Assembly: GCA_018004935.1 (NCBI GenBank)
Contig: JAGNBF010000056.1
Span: 1 to 43,922, forward strand
Direction: 5' to 3'
Source: Chloroflexota bacterium
GTDB lineage: Bacteria > Chloroflexota > Anaerolineae > Promineifilales > Promineifilaceae
Length of the DNA: 43,922 nt
Positions 15,687 through 24,986 of this stretch are shown in pieces. Both the position numbers and the translations under genes were made by a program. The notes under the pieces were generated by a model. The model saw only the letters and a list, made by a program, of their open reading frames with translations. It did not search any database and was not told the origin of the DNA. The stretch's first letter is position 1, and every line of letters begins with the position of its first letter.

Positions 15687-17399
15687 ATGATTCGTCTTGT
15701 CATCCGTTTTCTTTCCCTACTGTTGCCACTATTTATTTTAGTGTCCTGCCGTACCCAGCCACAATCCCAACTACCGGCTTCGACTCCCCTGGATGTAGCC
15801 TCTGTCACCTGGCCAGCGCCCCCTACGCCTGATTCTGTGGTGCCACGCCCTACCGTACAAACCATTCCCGCTATAACGGTAGTCGTGCAATGGAACGATG
15901 CCCTGTTAGCGGCTGTTCGTTCCGGCAAACCTCAACCTACGGTGATTGCCCGTGCCATGTATATGGTTCATGCGGCTATGTATGATGCCTGGAGCCTGTA
16001 TGATGCTACAGCTATTCCCACGGTGCTGGATTCGACTCTGCGCCGCCCGGTGGAAGAGTTCACAATGGAAAACAAAGCGGCCGCAATCAGTTATGCCGCC
16101 TACCAGATGCTCATTACCCTCTTTCCCGAGTATGAAAGCCAATCGCGGGCCTTTAGTTCCTTACTCAGTAACCTGGGCTATCAGCCCATTCATGACAGTA
16201 GTGGCTCAACAGCGGCCACCATTGGCCTGATGGCGGCACAGTCCATTCTTGCGGATCGGGCCGATGATGGCGCTAATGCCAGCAATAATTACGTGGATAT
16301 GACTTCGGCTGTCTACCCTGAATTATATGCGCCCATTAACAGTGCCGACCCCAATGCGCCTAACTCCCTGGGCAAGGCAGAGTTTAATCTGGCCCATTGG
16401 CAACCCTTACGTGTACCCAATGGCACACTGTTAAGTGAAAACCTGCTTCCTGTCACCGATTTGAATAATCCGGCGTCTTATATAGAACAAGTTTTTCTGA
16501 CACCCCATTGGGGAGCCGTGCGCCCCTTTGCGCTGAGTGTAGGAAGCCAATTCCGACCCCCGGCACCGCCCCTCCCGGGGGTGTCAGAACCTTACACAGA
16601 TGCCTTGGGCCAAACGATGAGTCAGGATGAGTCATTCTCCCAACAAGTTAATCAACTTTTGACCATAAGTGCCGAGTTGACGGATGAACAGAAAGCAATA
16701 GCCGAATATTGGATGGATGGCCCTCATTCAGAGACACCACCAGGCCATTGGAATGTTTTGGCCCATGGGATTTCCTGGCGTGATCATCATACATTGGATG
16801 AGGATGTACGGTTTTATTTTGCTCTAAATGCGGCGTTATTTGATGCCAGCATTGCCGCCTGGGATAGCAAACGGGCCTATGATTGTGTGCGACCCATTAC
16901 GGCTATTCGTTATCTGTATGCTGGACAAGAGATCCAGGCATGGGGTGGCCCTAACCAGGGTACACAGACCATTTTGGGCGATAACTGGCTCCCGTATCAA
17001 TTTCTTACGTTTATGACGCCTCCCTTTGCAGAGTATGTATCAGGGCATAGTACCTTCAGCGCGGCCGCGGCCGAACTGTTTACACTCTTCACTGGTAGCA
17101 ATCAGTTCTATGATGGGTCTACCCTCATCCTGGAGGACCTCAACCAGGACGGTGTGCAGGACATGCTCGGCCAACATGTCGTTCTGGCCGGTAGCCACCA
17201 AATCGAGAATGGCCCGGTCCAACCCGTCGTATTACGCTGGGAAACCTTCCAGGATGCGGCCGATCAGGCGGGTCTATCCCGGCTTTATGGCGGCATTCAT
17301 TTTCAAGATGGTGATTTACGCGGCCGCGAAATGGGCCGACACATTGGGCAACAAACCTTCATGTTGGCCGAACAATATTGGACAGGCACATTACCTTGA
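15687..17399 (+). CDS. Lipoprotein of the vanadium haloperoxidase/PAP2 superfamily
   Basis: A 570-residue exported lipoprotein: signal peptide with lipobox LVSC, lipid Cys at residue 21, then a Pro/Thr-rich stretch. The helical body carries the three phosphate/vanadate-site motifs of the PAP2/VHPO fold: Lys395 with Arg402-Pro403 (WDSKRAYDCVRP), Ser452-Gly453-His454 (SGHSTFSAA), and Arg532 with His538 (SRLYGGIHF). The full set suggests an active haloperoxidase or acid phosphatase; sequence alone does not separate the two, although this length and layout fit the vanadium-dependent haloperoxidase-like group. The ATG at 15687 follows GGAGAA. An octamer in the SGH region encodes part of the Ala run just after the catalytic His. 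Confidence 0.85.
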   Translation: MIRLVIRFLSLLLPLFILVSCRTQPQSQLPASTPLDVASVTWPAPPTPDSVVPRPTVQTIPAITVVVQWNDALLAAVRSGKPQPTVIARAMYMVHAAMYDAWSLYDATAIPTVLDSTLRRPVEEFTMENKAAAISYAAYQMLITLFPEYESQSRAFSSLLSNLGYQPIHDSSGSTAATIGLMAAQSILADRADDGANASNNYVDMTSAVYPELYAPINSADPNAPNSLGKAEFNLAHWQPLRVPNGTLLSENLLPVTDLNNPASYIEQVFLTPHWGAVRPFALSVGSQFRPPAPPLPGVSEPYTDALGQTMSQDESFSQQVNQLLTISAELTDEQKAIAEYWMDGPHSETPPGHWNVLAHGISWRDHHTLDEDVRFYFALNAALFDASIAAWDSKRAYDCVRPITAIRYLYAGQEIQAWGGPNQGTQTILGDNWLPYQFLTFMTPPFAEYVSGHSTFSAAAAELFTLFTGSNQFYDGSTLILEDLNQDGVQDMLGQHVVLAGSHQIENGPVQPVVLRWETFQDAADQAGLSRLYGGIHFQDGDLRGREMGRHIGQQTFMLAEQYWTGTLP

Positions 17400-17767
17400 T
17401 AAGTGAAACAAAGGGAGTGCCTTGAGACCCCCACCCTCAGGGCGCATGGTGGGGAAAAATCCAGCAGGCAATCGTCCCAGGTACACCTGTATACTATGTG
17501 ACTTATCCATACGAAAAGAGGAAATTTTCTTACGTAATCTAATCGTTAAGGTAATTCTCTTAAAATTATTTACTATTGTTGCCCCTGGGCATTGATTAGG
17601 AAAACCACATCCTTTTCCATCCCAGCCCAAGTTTCAGCCCATCAATTCTGATAATTCCCTGCAGGTATCATGTCCGTTTTGTTACGTGGTATTTTGCCGA
17701 CCGATTCCCCGCTGTTTGGGAATTGTTTTGAGGAGAAGTGGTGTCCAATCACAGGAGGAGGTTCACG
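17400..17767. other. Gap before the sigma-like gene
   Basis: No gene is recognised. CCCCACC (17429-17435) pairs with GGTGGGG (17448-17454) shortly after the haloperoxidase-like stop. The rest is AT-richer sequence without a clear repeat family or promoter. A strong Shine-Dalgarno AGGAGG precedes the ATG at 17768. Confidence 0.5.
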
Positions 17768-18523
17768 ATGGATTGGAGCATCCCCGCATTACAGAAGCTA
17801 TTAGAAGTAGCCATACAAAAATTAGCTCAGGAGAGAGGCGAATCCTTTGCCAATGCTATCAGAGAGATTATCTGGTTAAACCTGGAACATGGTCGCGTAC
17901 AAAAATATCTGCAATACAATCCTGACCATACCACTGACGGTTATGTCAACCATGTCGTCGTTATTTTTGATAAGTTGGAGCCATATATCCGCTGTATGCG
18001 CGAAGGGGATGACACGATCTGGCTTGTGCTGTATCCCAAATTGCAACAGTGGGTTTATAACTACCTGGTGAAAAAGAAATTTCATCGGGGACACGACACT
18101 CAGGAACTAGCAACAACTTATGCTGGCGAACTTGCTTGTACTCTCATACAGGCTCATTATCCATATGATGTTGAAGAGTTTGATGCCTGGGCTTATCAAA
18201 CTCTTAAAAATGTCTGCTCCAAGAACATGCGGCACGCTACAAGGCACCGCCTTATTCCTGACAGCCAACTCGACCCCCTGGAAACACCAACCCACGAAGA
18301 AAATATTGCTCACTTAATGAAATTGCCAGGGCTAGAGGGTTTAATCGGTGAGCGTCTGGACTTTGAGCAAGCGTTGAATAAACTGAAGCCCAAAGAACGG
18401 CAGGTGATTATGGGTTTGCTCCAAGGGTTAACACCCCAAGAACTCGCAAAACTCCTTGGGACAACGGACGCGAATGTGTATAAAATTAAGCACGACGCAA
18501 TAAAAAAGTTGCGTAAACCATAA
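17768..18523 (+). CDS. Sigma-70-like (ECF-type) transcription factor
   Basis: A 251-residue cytoplasmic protein. The ATG at 17768 is chosen for the AGGAGG seven to twelve bases upstream; the longer frame from 17738 lacks one. The middle (about residues 130-175, DAWAYQTLKNVCSKNMRH) resembles sigma region 2, and the C-terminus (about 203-251, LNKLKPKERQVIMGLLQGLTP followed by an ELAKLLGTTDANVYKIKHDAI helix-turn-helix) is a clear region 4. The first 80 residues are unassigned and could be a regulatory domain. It probably directs RNA polymerase to a small set of promoters. No anti-sigma factor is evident, although the unknown gene at 19119 lies downstream on the same strand. Confidence 0.8.
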   Translation: MDWSIPALQKLLEVAIQKLAQERGESFANAIREIIWLNLEHGRVQKYLQYNPDHTTDGYVNHVVVIFDKLEPYIRCMREGDDTIWLVLYPKLQQWVYNYLVKKKFHRGHDTQELATTYAGELACTLIQAHYPYDVEEFDAWAYQTLKNVCSKNMRHATRHRLIPDSQLDPLETPTHEENIAHLMKLPGLEGLIGERLDFEQALNKLKPKERQVIMGLLQGLTPQELAKLLGTTDANVYKIKHDAIKKLRKP

Positions 18524-19118
18524 CCGTTCAGTCAAGAGGTTGTACTTTTCTTTGTAGGATGATTTTTTAGGCATGGTTCAAAAGTCCGCAAGCTGTGCTT
18601 AACACTTTGTAGGGCGATTTGGTAAATCGCCCACGAGACGATTTACCAAATCGTCCTACAAATTTGTAAAGCTGACCTGAACCATGCCATTTTTTAAATC
18701 GTCCACTTGTTCATTAAATTTTTAATCGGGTAACGCCTTCATTGACCCCATTCCCCCTGCCGATTCCCGAGGGAAGGGGGGAATTCCCATGGGGCATTTT
18801 TCGGGGCGAATGCCCCGAAAAATGCCCCTTAGAAAAGTTCCCCACCCCTGGGGGCGGGGTTAGGGGTGGGGGGGATTCCATTACCTGATTAATTTTTTAA
18901 ACGACAACTGGGCGATTTAAAAAATCGCCCTACAAATTTTCATTCCATTTGGTGAGCGCCCCGTTCATGGGGAACTCCTACGAAAATGTAGGGCGATTTG
19001 GCAAATCGCCCGGACGATTTATCAAATCGTCCTACAGATTTTCATTCCTCTTGGTGCGCGTCTCGCCCATGGGGAACTCCTGAGAAATTGAACACATGCC
19101 GTAAGATTTTAGGGCTGG
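18524..19118. repeat. 595-bp gap filled with repeat families A and C
   Basis: Family A units stand at 18608-18662, 18905-18945 and 18971-19050. Between them, 18740-18904 is family C: CCCC-rich flanks, then GGGGCATTTTTCGGGG (about 18792-18807) pairing with CCCCGAAAAATGCCCC, then GGGGGCGGGG and ATTCCATTACCTGATTAATTT. Family C occurs almost unchanged at 31858-32016, and a variant at 28615-28720. No coding frame is credible. An AACCGTTCAGT motif at the start of the gap (18527-18537) is also seen at the edge of the element at 40425-40562. Confidence 0.85.
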
Positions 19119-19982
19119 ATGGCTATAATAATGAGTAAACCTATTTTAACTTCTGCACTAGAGAGCTTGTCACAACAATGGGCCACCCTTTTGCAAAAAT
19201 GGCAACGGGAGAAAAAAATTCCCGTGGGTGCTGTCTCACTCCTCATAGAAATCTTTCATCACAAGCCTACTCCATTGCCTGTAACCGATGAGGATGCCGC
19301 CATGTTATCATTAGTAGTAAGTGAAGCTTTGCAAGGAATAAATATTGCCCAAAAATATCCAGGATTTTTTCTCCGTCTTATAGAAAACCAGACGCTCTTA
19401 GAAGATTTTTTAGATTCGTTTGACATACTGCTCCGCTCAAAGGAAGGGGCGCTAGAACCGTTACCATCTCCGGCCAGTCTGGATCTGAGCTTCTTACGCC
19501 AGCGCTCATCTCCGCCGCCTGTTGTTGAACGTGTCATTTGGGAAGGGTGGCGTGTAACCTGGCAACAAACGATTGAACAACTTCAGGCTTTTTTCTTTCC
19601 CCCGCCCATGTCTCTTAGTTCCGTCACGCGGCGTTTGGTCACTTTTCCGGTAGATGAAGATGACTGGTTTACTTTGTTTCGCCAGGAAACGAAGATAGGG
19701 GATACTTTTTGGACGGTTTTATTGGAAGGTACCCCCAATGATGATGTGGAAGTCGCTTTGAGCCTGCAAATAACGATCGTGCCTACTGGGAATCACCGGA
19801 TGCAAGTGCCGCTAAAGGCAACCTTGTCCTGGGGTGATTACCAGGCTCAGGTCATGGTTACGTCTGGGGGACGGGCAGAGTTTCCTCCTTTGTTGCTGAA
19901 TAAAGTACTGGATATGCGAGCAGAAACAGTAACGGCAGGTTTACAAGTCACAGTAGAGGCGATCAATTCGCAAACTCAGTAG
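19119..19982 (+). CDS. Protein of unknown function (287 aa)
   Basis: I do not recognise this protein. It has no signal peptide or membrane span. Residues 1 to about 110 are helical (LESLSQQWATLLQKWQREK), followed by a Ser/Pro-rich linker near 120-145, and a mixed alpha/beta C-terminal part with VEVALSLQITIVP and QAQVMVTSGGRAEFP strands. The frame is long, uses the same codon style as its neighbours, and starts at ATG 19119 after AGGG. It lies 595 bp after the sigma-like gene and before the DUF58 gene. A regulatory or adaptor role is possible but unsupported. Confidence 0.65.
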   Translation: MAIIMSKPILTSALESLSQQWATLLQKWQREKKIPVGAVSLLIEIFHHKPTPLPVTDEDAAMLSLVVSEALQGINIAQKYPGFFLRLIENQTLLEDFLDSFDILLRSKEGALEPLPSPASLDLSFLRQRSSPPPVVERVIWEGWRVTWQQTIEQLQAFFFPPPMSLSSVTRRLVTFPVDEDDWFTLFRQETKIGDTFWTVLLEGTPNDDVEVALSLQITIVPTGNHRMQVPLKATLSWGDYQAQVMVTSGGRAEFPPLLLNKVLDMRAETVTAGLQVTVEAINSQTQ

Positions 19983-20174
19983 TTTAAGACTTACGGGGGC
20001 ATGGGAGCCGGTCTCATGATCGTGCTCGTCGTGGCCCGGTGAGGACATCGGCACAGCATGTAAGTCGTAAGGGTTCGCTCAAAATTAACTTGGGTGGCAC
20101 GGTCAGGAGACTGGCCACAGCAAACTTAAAAGTTGTTTGCGAACGAACCCTAAGTTTTAAGGCACTATCAAACT
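19983..20174. repeat. Gap with a family D repeat before the DUF58 gene
   Basis: The gap contains an imperfect inverted repeat (GACTTAC near 19987 and GTAAGTC near 20060), then family D at 20092-20121 (GGGTGGCACGGTCAGGAGAC...). No coding frame of credible quality was found. Confidence 0.7.
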
Positions 20175-21467
20175 ATGCCTCAGGTAAGCGTGCATTTACG
20201 TTTGCGTTTGCCTTTGTTATGGTTGGCACTTTGTATAGGTCTGGCCTTGTTTGTGCCTGATCGGGTATGGGTTACATTGGGGGTGGGGTTAGGCGGGGTG
20301 TTCGCGGCCGCGTCACTCTGGTCACACTCCTTAGCGAAACATTTACGCGGTACCCGTCATCTCCATTTTGGTTGGGTAGGCGTAGGGGACCGCCTCAGTG
20401 AACAATTTACTCTCCACAACAACAGTCCCTTCCCCGCTCTGTGGGTAGAACTCCAAGACGAATCAAACGTACCCAATTATCAGGTGGGCGTTGTGCGTAG
20501 TATCACCGCGGCCGCAACCGAAACCTGGAAGCAATCTGCCATTTGCACGCGACGGGGTCAGTACCATCTTGGCCCCTGGACGCTCCGAGCCAGTGATCCC
20601 TTTGGCCTATTTCTGGTCCAAATTCATTATCCCCAACAAACCGAAATCATCATTCATCCCCCTGTAAACACCAATTTACCCATTCGGCTACCGGCGGGCG
20701 AAAGTAGCGGCCGCGAACGCTCACGGCAACGGGCCTGGCAGGCTACAGTTAATGCCGTGACAGTACGAGAATACCAACCCCATGATCCTTTACGTTTGAT
20801 GCACTGGAAAGCCACCGCCCGACATGGCGAACTGATGGTGCGTCAGTTTGATCTAGATGTCACTGGGGATATTTGGCTATTGCCTGATTTGGACGCCTCG
20901 GCCCAATTAGGCCATGAGGTGTCTGGTACAGAGGAACATTTGATTATTTTAGCCGCCTCGTTGGCCGGACAGGCGTTCCGCTTAAACCGCAAAGTGGGCG
21001 TAGCAACATATGGTTCGCGGCCGCAACTCCTTCATCCAGCCGCAAATCAGGGGCAACAGTGGAATATTCTTCATGCTCTGGCGTTAGCCCAGGCTGATGG
21101 TGAAGTCAGTATTGCGGCCGCATTACATGACCTGTCACGCATTATCCAACGGGGAGCGGCTTTGCTAGTGCTTACACCCAGCAGTCAGACTGATTGGCTA
21201 CCAGCTTTACTGCCACTGGCCCAAAAAGGGGTTCATACCCAGGTGGTTTTGCTGGATCGCCCCAGTTTTGGGGGGAGTGGACGTAGCCTCGGGTTACAAG
21301 AAGCCGTGCGGCAACTGGGTTTCCCTTGTGACATTTTGCACCAGGGTGAATTAGGCGATGCGGCCGCGGCCGCTGAACGTCAGGGGTACTGGGAATTTAA
21401 AGTTACTGCTACCGGCAAAGTCATTACCGTCCGTGACCCATTATCTATTTCCAAACAGCCAAAATAA
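20175..21467 (+). CDS. DUF58 membrane-associated protein
   Basis: A 430-residue protein. Two closely spaced hydrophobic segments near residues 11-50 anchor it, followed by a beta-rich region with the DUF58 signature: WTLRASDPFGLF (about 135-146) and VREYQPHDPLRLMHWKATAR (about 197-216), then a von Willebrand A-like alpha/beta domain (GDIWLLPDLDAS). DUF58 genes usually pair with a MoxR AAA ATPase and a TgpA-type transglutaminase; here the transglutaminase is two genes downstream (24987) and no MoxR is in the window. It carries seven GCGGCCGC octamers, two of them overlapping at 21360-21373 within a run of Ala codons. The molecular role of the family is still unclear. Confidence 0.9.
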   Translation: MPQVSVHLRLRLPLLWLALCIGLALFVPDRVWVTLGVGLGGVFAAASLWSHSLAKHLRGTRHLHFGWVGVGDRLSEQFTLHNNSPFPALWVELQDESNVPNYQVGVVRSITAAATETWKQSAICTRRGQYHLGPWTLRASDPFGLFLVQIHYPQQTEIIIHPPVNTNLPIRLPAGESSGRERSRQRAWQATVNAVTVREYQPHDPLRLMHWKATARHGELMVRQFDLDVTGDIWLLPDLDASAQLGHEVSGTEEHLIILAASLAGQAFRLNRKVGVATYGSRPQLLHPAANQGQQWNILHALALAQADGEVSIAAALHDLSRIIQRGAALLVLTPSSQTDWLPALLPLAQKGVHTQVVLLDRPSFGGSGRSLGLQEAVRQLGFPCDILHQGELGDAAAAAERQGYWEFKVTATGKVITVRDPLSISKQPK

Positions 21468-21547
21468 ATTATTGTTATAGAAAACATTTTGTTGGACTTT
21501 TATTTCCAGGGAAGTAGTTACCCCAATTTTTAAAATAGGAAAATACC

Positions 21548-24500
21548 ATGTCAAACAATTGGCGTTTGTTCTCACAACGTTTCTTTCTCCTGATCCCCCT
21601 CGCTCTTGCCCTCTTCTTTATCTTGCGCCGACCACCGACGTATTGTGATGTAGCTCAACCCACCGATATGGATGCGGCCGCGTACCGGGGACTTACCGCC
21701 GAGCAAATCCTGCAATTACACACCGGAATGGGTCTCACCAACCCTGAAATCTGCATCATGCCCGCTGACAAACTGGCTTATGCCCTCAATGAAGAAGGTA
21801 TCCCTAACCCCGATCACCCAGATGATGCCGTCGCCTTTCGCACTTTACAATTGCAGGATGAAAACGGATTAATCCCGGCCAATGCCTACACACAGGCCTG
21901 GCAACATGTCCAGCAAATGCGCCAGCAACAAAATAACCTCAACTCAGTACCCCTGGCCCCAGCCCCCATATCCGGCAGTGGAGCCTTGGAAGCCATCCCG
22001 GCGCTACCACGCGCCGAAACCACCACTACCAGTCTCATCCAGGGAGCAGGGCTGAGCTGGAGCCAATGGGAATGGCTGGGACCAGGAAATATAGGCGGCC
22101 GCGTACGCGCCATCCTCATCCACCCCACCGCCCCTCAAAACATGTGGGCCAGTAGCGTCTCTGGCGGCATCTGGCACTCATCCGATAGTGGAGCCACCTG
22201 GCAACCTGTAGATGATTTCATGACCAATCTGGCCGTTTCTACATTGATCATGGATCCCACGAATAGCAATGTGATGTACGCCGGTACTGGCGAAGGCTTC
22301 TACAACGTGGATGCGATTCGGGGTGCCGGTGTTTTTAAAAGCACCGATGGTGGTATTACCTGGGCACAATTGGCCCCTACGAACACCAGCGACTGGTATT
22401 CGGTCAACCGGCTGGCCATAGCCTATGATGGAAGCACCCTTCTGGCCGCCACAAGTTCTGGCATCTGGCGCAGTACCAACGGCGGCACCAGTTGGACCCG
22501 CACCAACACAGACACCTACGTCAAAGATGTGGATTTTCATCCCACCAGCAACAGTCTGGCCATAGCCAGTGGCTCTTATGGTCGCGCTTACTACTCTAAC
22601 AATGGCGGCCAGTCCTGGACAGCGGCCACGGGTCTTCCAACATTAGACTGGTTGGGGCGTGTTGAACTGGCTTATGCTCCCACCAGCCCTGGTATTGTTT
22701 ACGCCTCAGTAAGTCAGAACAATGGCCAATTATGGCAAAGCACCAATGGCGGCCAAAGCTATACGCTAATCAATACCGGCAACAATTATCTGGGAACCCA
22801 GGGTTGGTATGACAATATCGTTTGGGTAGACCCTACCAACCCCAACATAGTCATCGTGGGCGGAATTGACCTGTGGCGGAGCACCAATGGGGGCACCACT
22901 CTGACCAAAATCAGTGAATGGTGGCGTGCTCCCTCTTCCGCCCATGCGGACAACCATTTTATCGTGGCCCATCCCGGTTTTGATGGTTCTACAAACCGCA
23001 CCGTTTTTTTTGGCAATGATGGGGGAGTCTACAAAACAGATAACGTCTACACTGTCAGCACAGGTGCACCGCCCAATGGATGGCAGGAGCTAAACAATAA
23101 CCTGGGCATTACCCAGTTTTATGGTGCCGCCGGGAACGCCACAACGGGCGTTATTATTGGCGGCACTCAGGATAATGGCACACTCCGTTACAACGGCAAT
23201 ACTGAAACATGGTCTACGATGTATGGTGGTGATGGGGGTTTCAATGCCGCGGATCCCACCGATCCTAATTACTTTTATGGGGAGTATGTTTTTCTCCAGA
23301 TTCATCGCAGTACCAATGGTGGTAGCAGTTCAAGCGATATTACCAGTGGGCTGAGCGATGCAAACAGTTGCGCCAACTTTATCGCCCCCTTCATTTTGGA
23401 TCCTAATGATGCTAACCGAATCTTAGCAGGGGGGTGTATGCTATGGCGAAGTAACGATGTCAAAGCAACAACCCCTACCTGGAATTGGATTAAGAGTTCC
23501 GTCGGCTCTAACATCAGTGCTATAGCCGTTGCTGAGGGAAACCCGGCAATTATTTGGGTGGGACATAATAACGGCAATGTGTATCGCACCACCAATGGCA
23601 CATCGGCTTCCCCTACCTGGACACCAGTGGATACAACCTCACCGGCCTTGCCAAATCGGTATGTACACCGGATCACGATTAACCCAGATAATCATAATAT
23701 GGTGTATGTAAGTTTTGGCGGCTTTAACAGTGATAATCTCTGGCTCACTACCAATGGGGGGAGTAACTGGGTAGATGCAACAGGTGTGGGCGTGGCCAGC
23801 TTGCCCAGTGTACCTGTGCGGAGCCTGGTCATGCACCCGGCACAGGCGGGTTGGTTATATGCCGGTACCGAAGTAGGTATTTTTGCCAGTGAGGATTATG
23901 GATCTACCTGGACTATACCTCAGGATGGCCCAGCGAATGTCTCGGTGGATGAGTTATTCTGGCAAGGGTATGACCTGGTAGCGGCAACGCATGGGCGTGG
24001 CCTGTACCGTATTAACCTGGGTGTGAATCTGGTAAATGTGTGGACGGGGGATGGAAGTTGGCTCCCGAAGACAACTTTTAACCCTGGGGATCCCATTCAG
24101 TGGGTGATCAATGTGCAAAATTATACGGGTATTACCCAGACGGTGGAATTGATTTTTGACGCTCAGGGGCCAAATGGGGAACAGGTTGTCTATTGGCAAG
24201 GCACTGTCGCGGCCGCAGATGGGGTTTTCAGTTGGGGTCTGCCCGGCACCGTGCCAACGGGCATGGGCGGTACCCATACCTTTGCGGGCACGGTCAATTA
24301 CCTCATGGATTCCTTCAGTAGTAATACAACCTATTTTGTCACCGGGTCGGGTGGCACAGCCACACCCACACCTACGGCAACAGCCACCAGCACGCCCACA
24401 CCTAGCCGTACACCAACGCCAACCCGAACACCCACAGCCACCCCTACTTTTACGCCTACAGCAACATCTACCAGCACAGCCACCACAACACCAACGCCAA

Positions 24501-24670
24501 CCAACACCGCTACCCGAACACCCACGACCACAGCCACGCCCACTTTTACGGCTACAGCGACATCTACCAGCACGGCCACCGCAACACCAACGGCTACGGC
24601 TACAGCCACCTTTACCATGACGCCTATTCCCGAGTCACATCACATTTATATTCCTTTGGTTGTAAAATAG
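21548..24670 (+). CDS. Secreted Asp-box (sortilin/VPS10-like) beta-propeller with Thr/Pro stalk
   Basis: A 1040-residue exported protein. A hydrophobic N-terminal segment (about 9-26) is followed by a short domain, then a long beta-propeller with at least eight Asp-box motifs of the form S-T/S-D/N-x-G-x-T/S-W (for example [54 protein letters not shown]). Residues from about 940 are a roughly 90-residue Thr/Pro/Ala stalk of TPTPTAT-type repeats. The protein ends in [10 protein letters not shown], a short hydrophobic tail of the kind seen on other Chloroflexota secreted proteins and possibly a sorting signal. It lies between the DUF58 and transglutaminase genes on the same strand, an unusual insertion in that conserved pair. 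It could be an adhesin, a glycan-binding protein or a protease inhibitor; no catalytic residues were recognised. Confidence 0.85.
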   Translation: MSNNWRLFSQRFFLLIPLALALFFILRRPPTYCDVAQPTDMDAAAYRGLTAEQILQLHTGMGLTNPEICIMPADKLAYALNEEGIPNPDHPDDAVAFRTLQLQDENGLIPANAYTQAWQHVQQMRQQQNNLNSVPLAPAPISGSGALEAIPALPRAETTTTSLIQGAGLSWSQWEWLGPGNIGGRVRAILIHPTAPQNMWASSVSGGIWHSSDSGATWQPVDDFMTNLAVSTLIMDPTNSNVMYAGTGEGFYNVDAIRGAGVFKSTDGGITWAQLAPTNTSDWYSVNRLAIAYDGSTLLAATSSGIWRSTNGGTSWTRTNTDTYVKDVDFHPTSNSLAIASGSYGRAYYSNNGGQSWTAATGLPTLDWLGRVELAYAPTSPGIVYASVSQNNGQLWQSTNGGQSYTLINTGNNYLGTQGWYDNIVWVDPTNPNIVIVGGIDLWRSTNGGTTLTKISEWWRAPSSAHADNHFIVAHPGFDGSTNRTVFFGNDGGVYKTDNVYTVSTGAPPNGWQELNNNLGITQFYGAAGNATTGVIIGGTQDNGTLRYNGNTETWSTMYGGDGGFNAADPTDPNYFYGEYVFLQIHRSTNGGSSSSDITSGLSDANSCANFIAPFILDPNDANRILAGGCMLWRSNDVKATTPTWNWIKSSVGSNISAIAVAEGNPAIIWVGHNNGNVYRTTNGTSASPTWTPVDTTSPALPNRYVHRITINPDNHNMVYVSFGGFNSDNLWLTTNGGSNWVDATGVGVASLPSVPVRSLVMHPAQAGWLYAGTEVGIFASEDYGSTWTIPQDGPANVSVDELFWQGYDLVAATHGRGLYRINLGVNLVNVWTGDGSWLPKTTFNPGDPIQWVINVQNYTGITQTVELIFDAQGPNGEQVVYWQGTVAAADGVFSWGLPGTVPTGMGGTHTFAGTVNYLMDSFSSNTTYFVTGSGGTATPTPTATATSTPTPSRTPTPTRTPTATPTFTPTATSTSTATTTPTPTNTATRTPTTTATPTFTATATSTSTATATPTATATATFTMTPIPESHHIYIPLVVK
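24360..24618 (+). repeat. Low-complexity Thr/Pro/Ala-coding repeat
   Basis: About 260 bp of irregular ACA/ACG/CCA/CCT/GCC codon repeats encode the stalk of the propeller protein. Longer internal duplications are visible, such as a segment encoding [15 protein letters not shown] that recurs later as [16 protein letters not shown]. Length variation between strains is likely. Confidence 0.8.
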
Positions 24671-24986
24671 TGAGCATATCACTTAGGGGTACGCGTTCAG
24701 TTATCCCGCCCGGTGGTCAAACCATCGGGCTAAATGTACCAGGCCCTACGGGCTAAAACCCCAGGCCAACAGCCTTTGTCATGATAGCCCGGTCGTTTTA
24801 CGGCCCGGCGGGTTTGGCGGATAAATTTATATGACTGAATGGTTACACTTAGGGTCTGTAAATGATTAAGCTCCGTCAGGACCTGACAGGTTTCCGAAAA
24901 CCTGTCAGGCCTAAACCGGGAAGTTATATTTTTACGAACCCTTATCATGGGTTACCCGTCAACTACCCCTGAAACAGCATTGAACA
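24671..24986. repeat. 316-bp gap with repeat families E and B
   Basis: A GC-rich segment built around the word GGGCTAAA and its complement (about 24720-24800, family E) shares sequence with 28770-28797 and 32023-32045. Family B follows at 24847-24937 with stem ACCTGACAGGTTT/AAACCTGTCAGG. No gene was recognised. The word CGTTCAGTTA near 24692 matches element edges elsewhere. Confidence 0.8.

Noticed and set aside
20039-20260. 73-codon plus-strand frame before the DUF58 gene
   Set aside because: It crosses a family D repeat and overlaps the DUF58 start in another frame.
24331-24618. Minus-strand frame rich in Val-Ala-Val-Gly
   Set aside because: It is the shadow of the Thr/Pro-coding stalk and has only low-complexity sequence.
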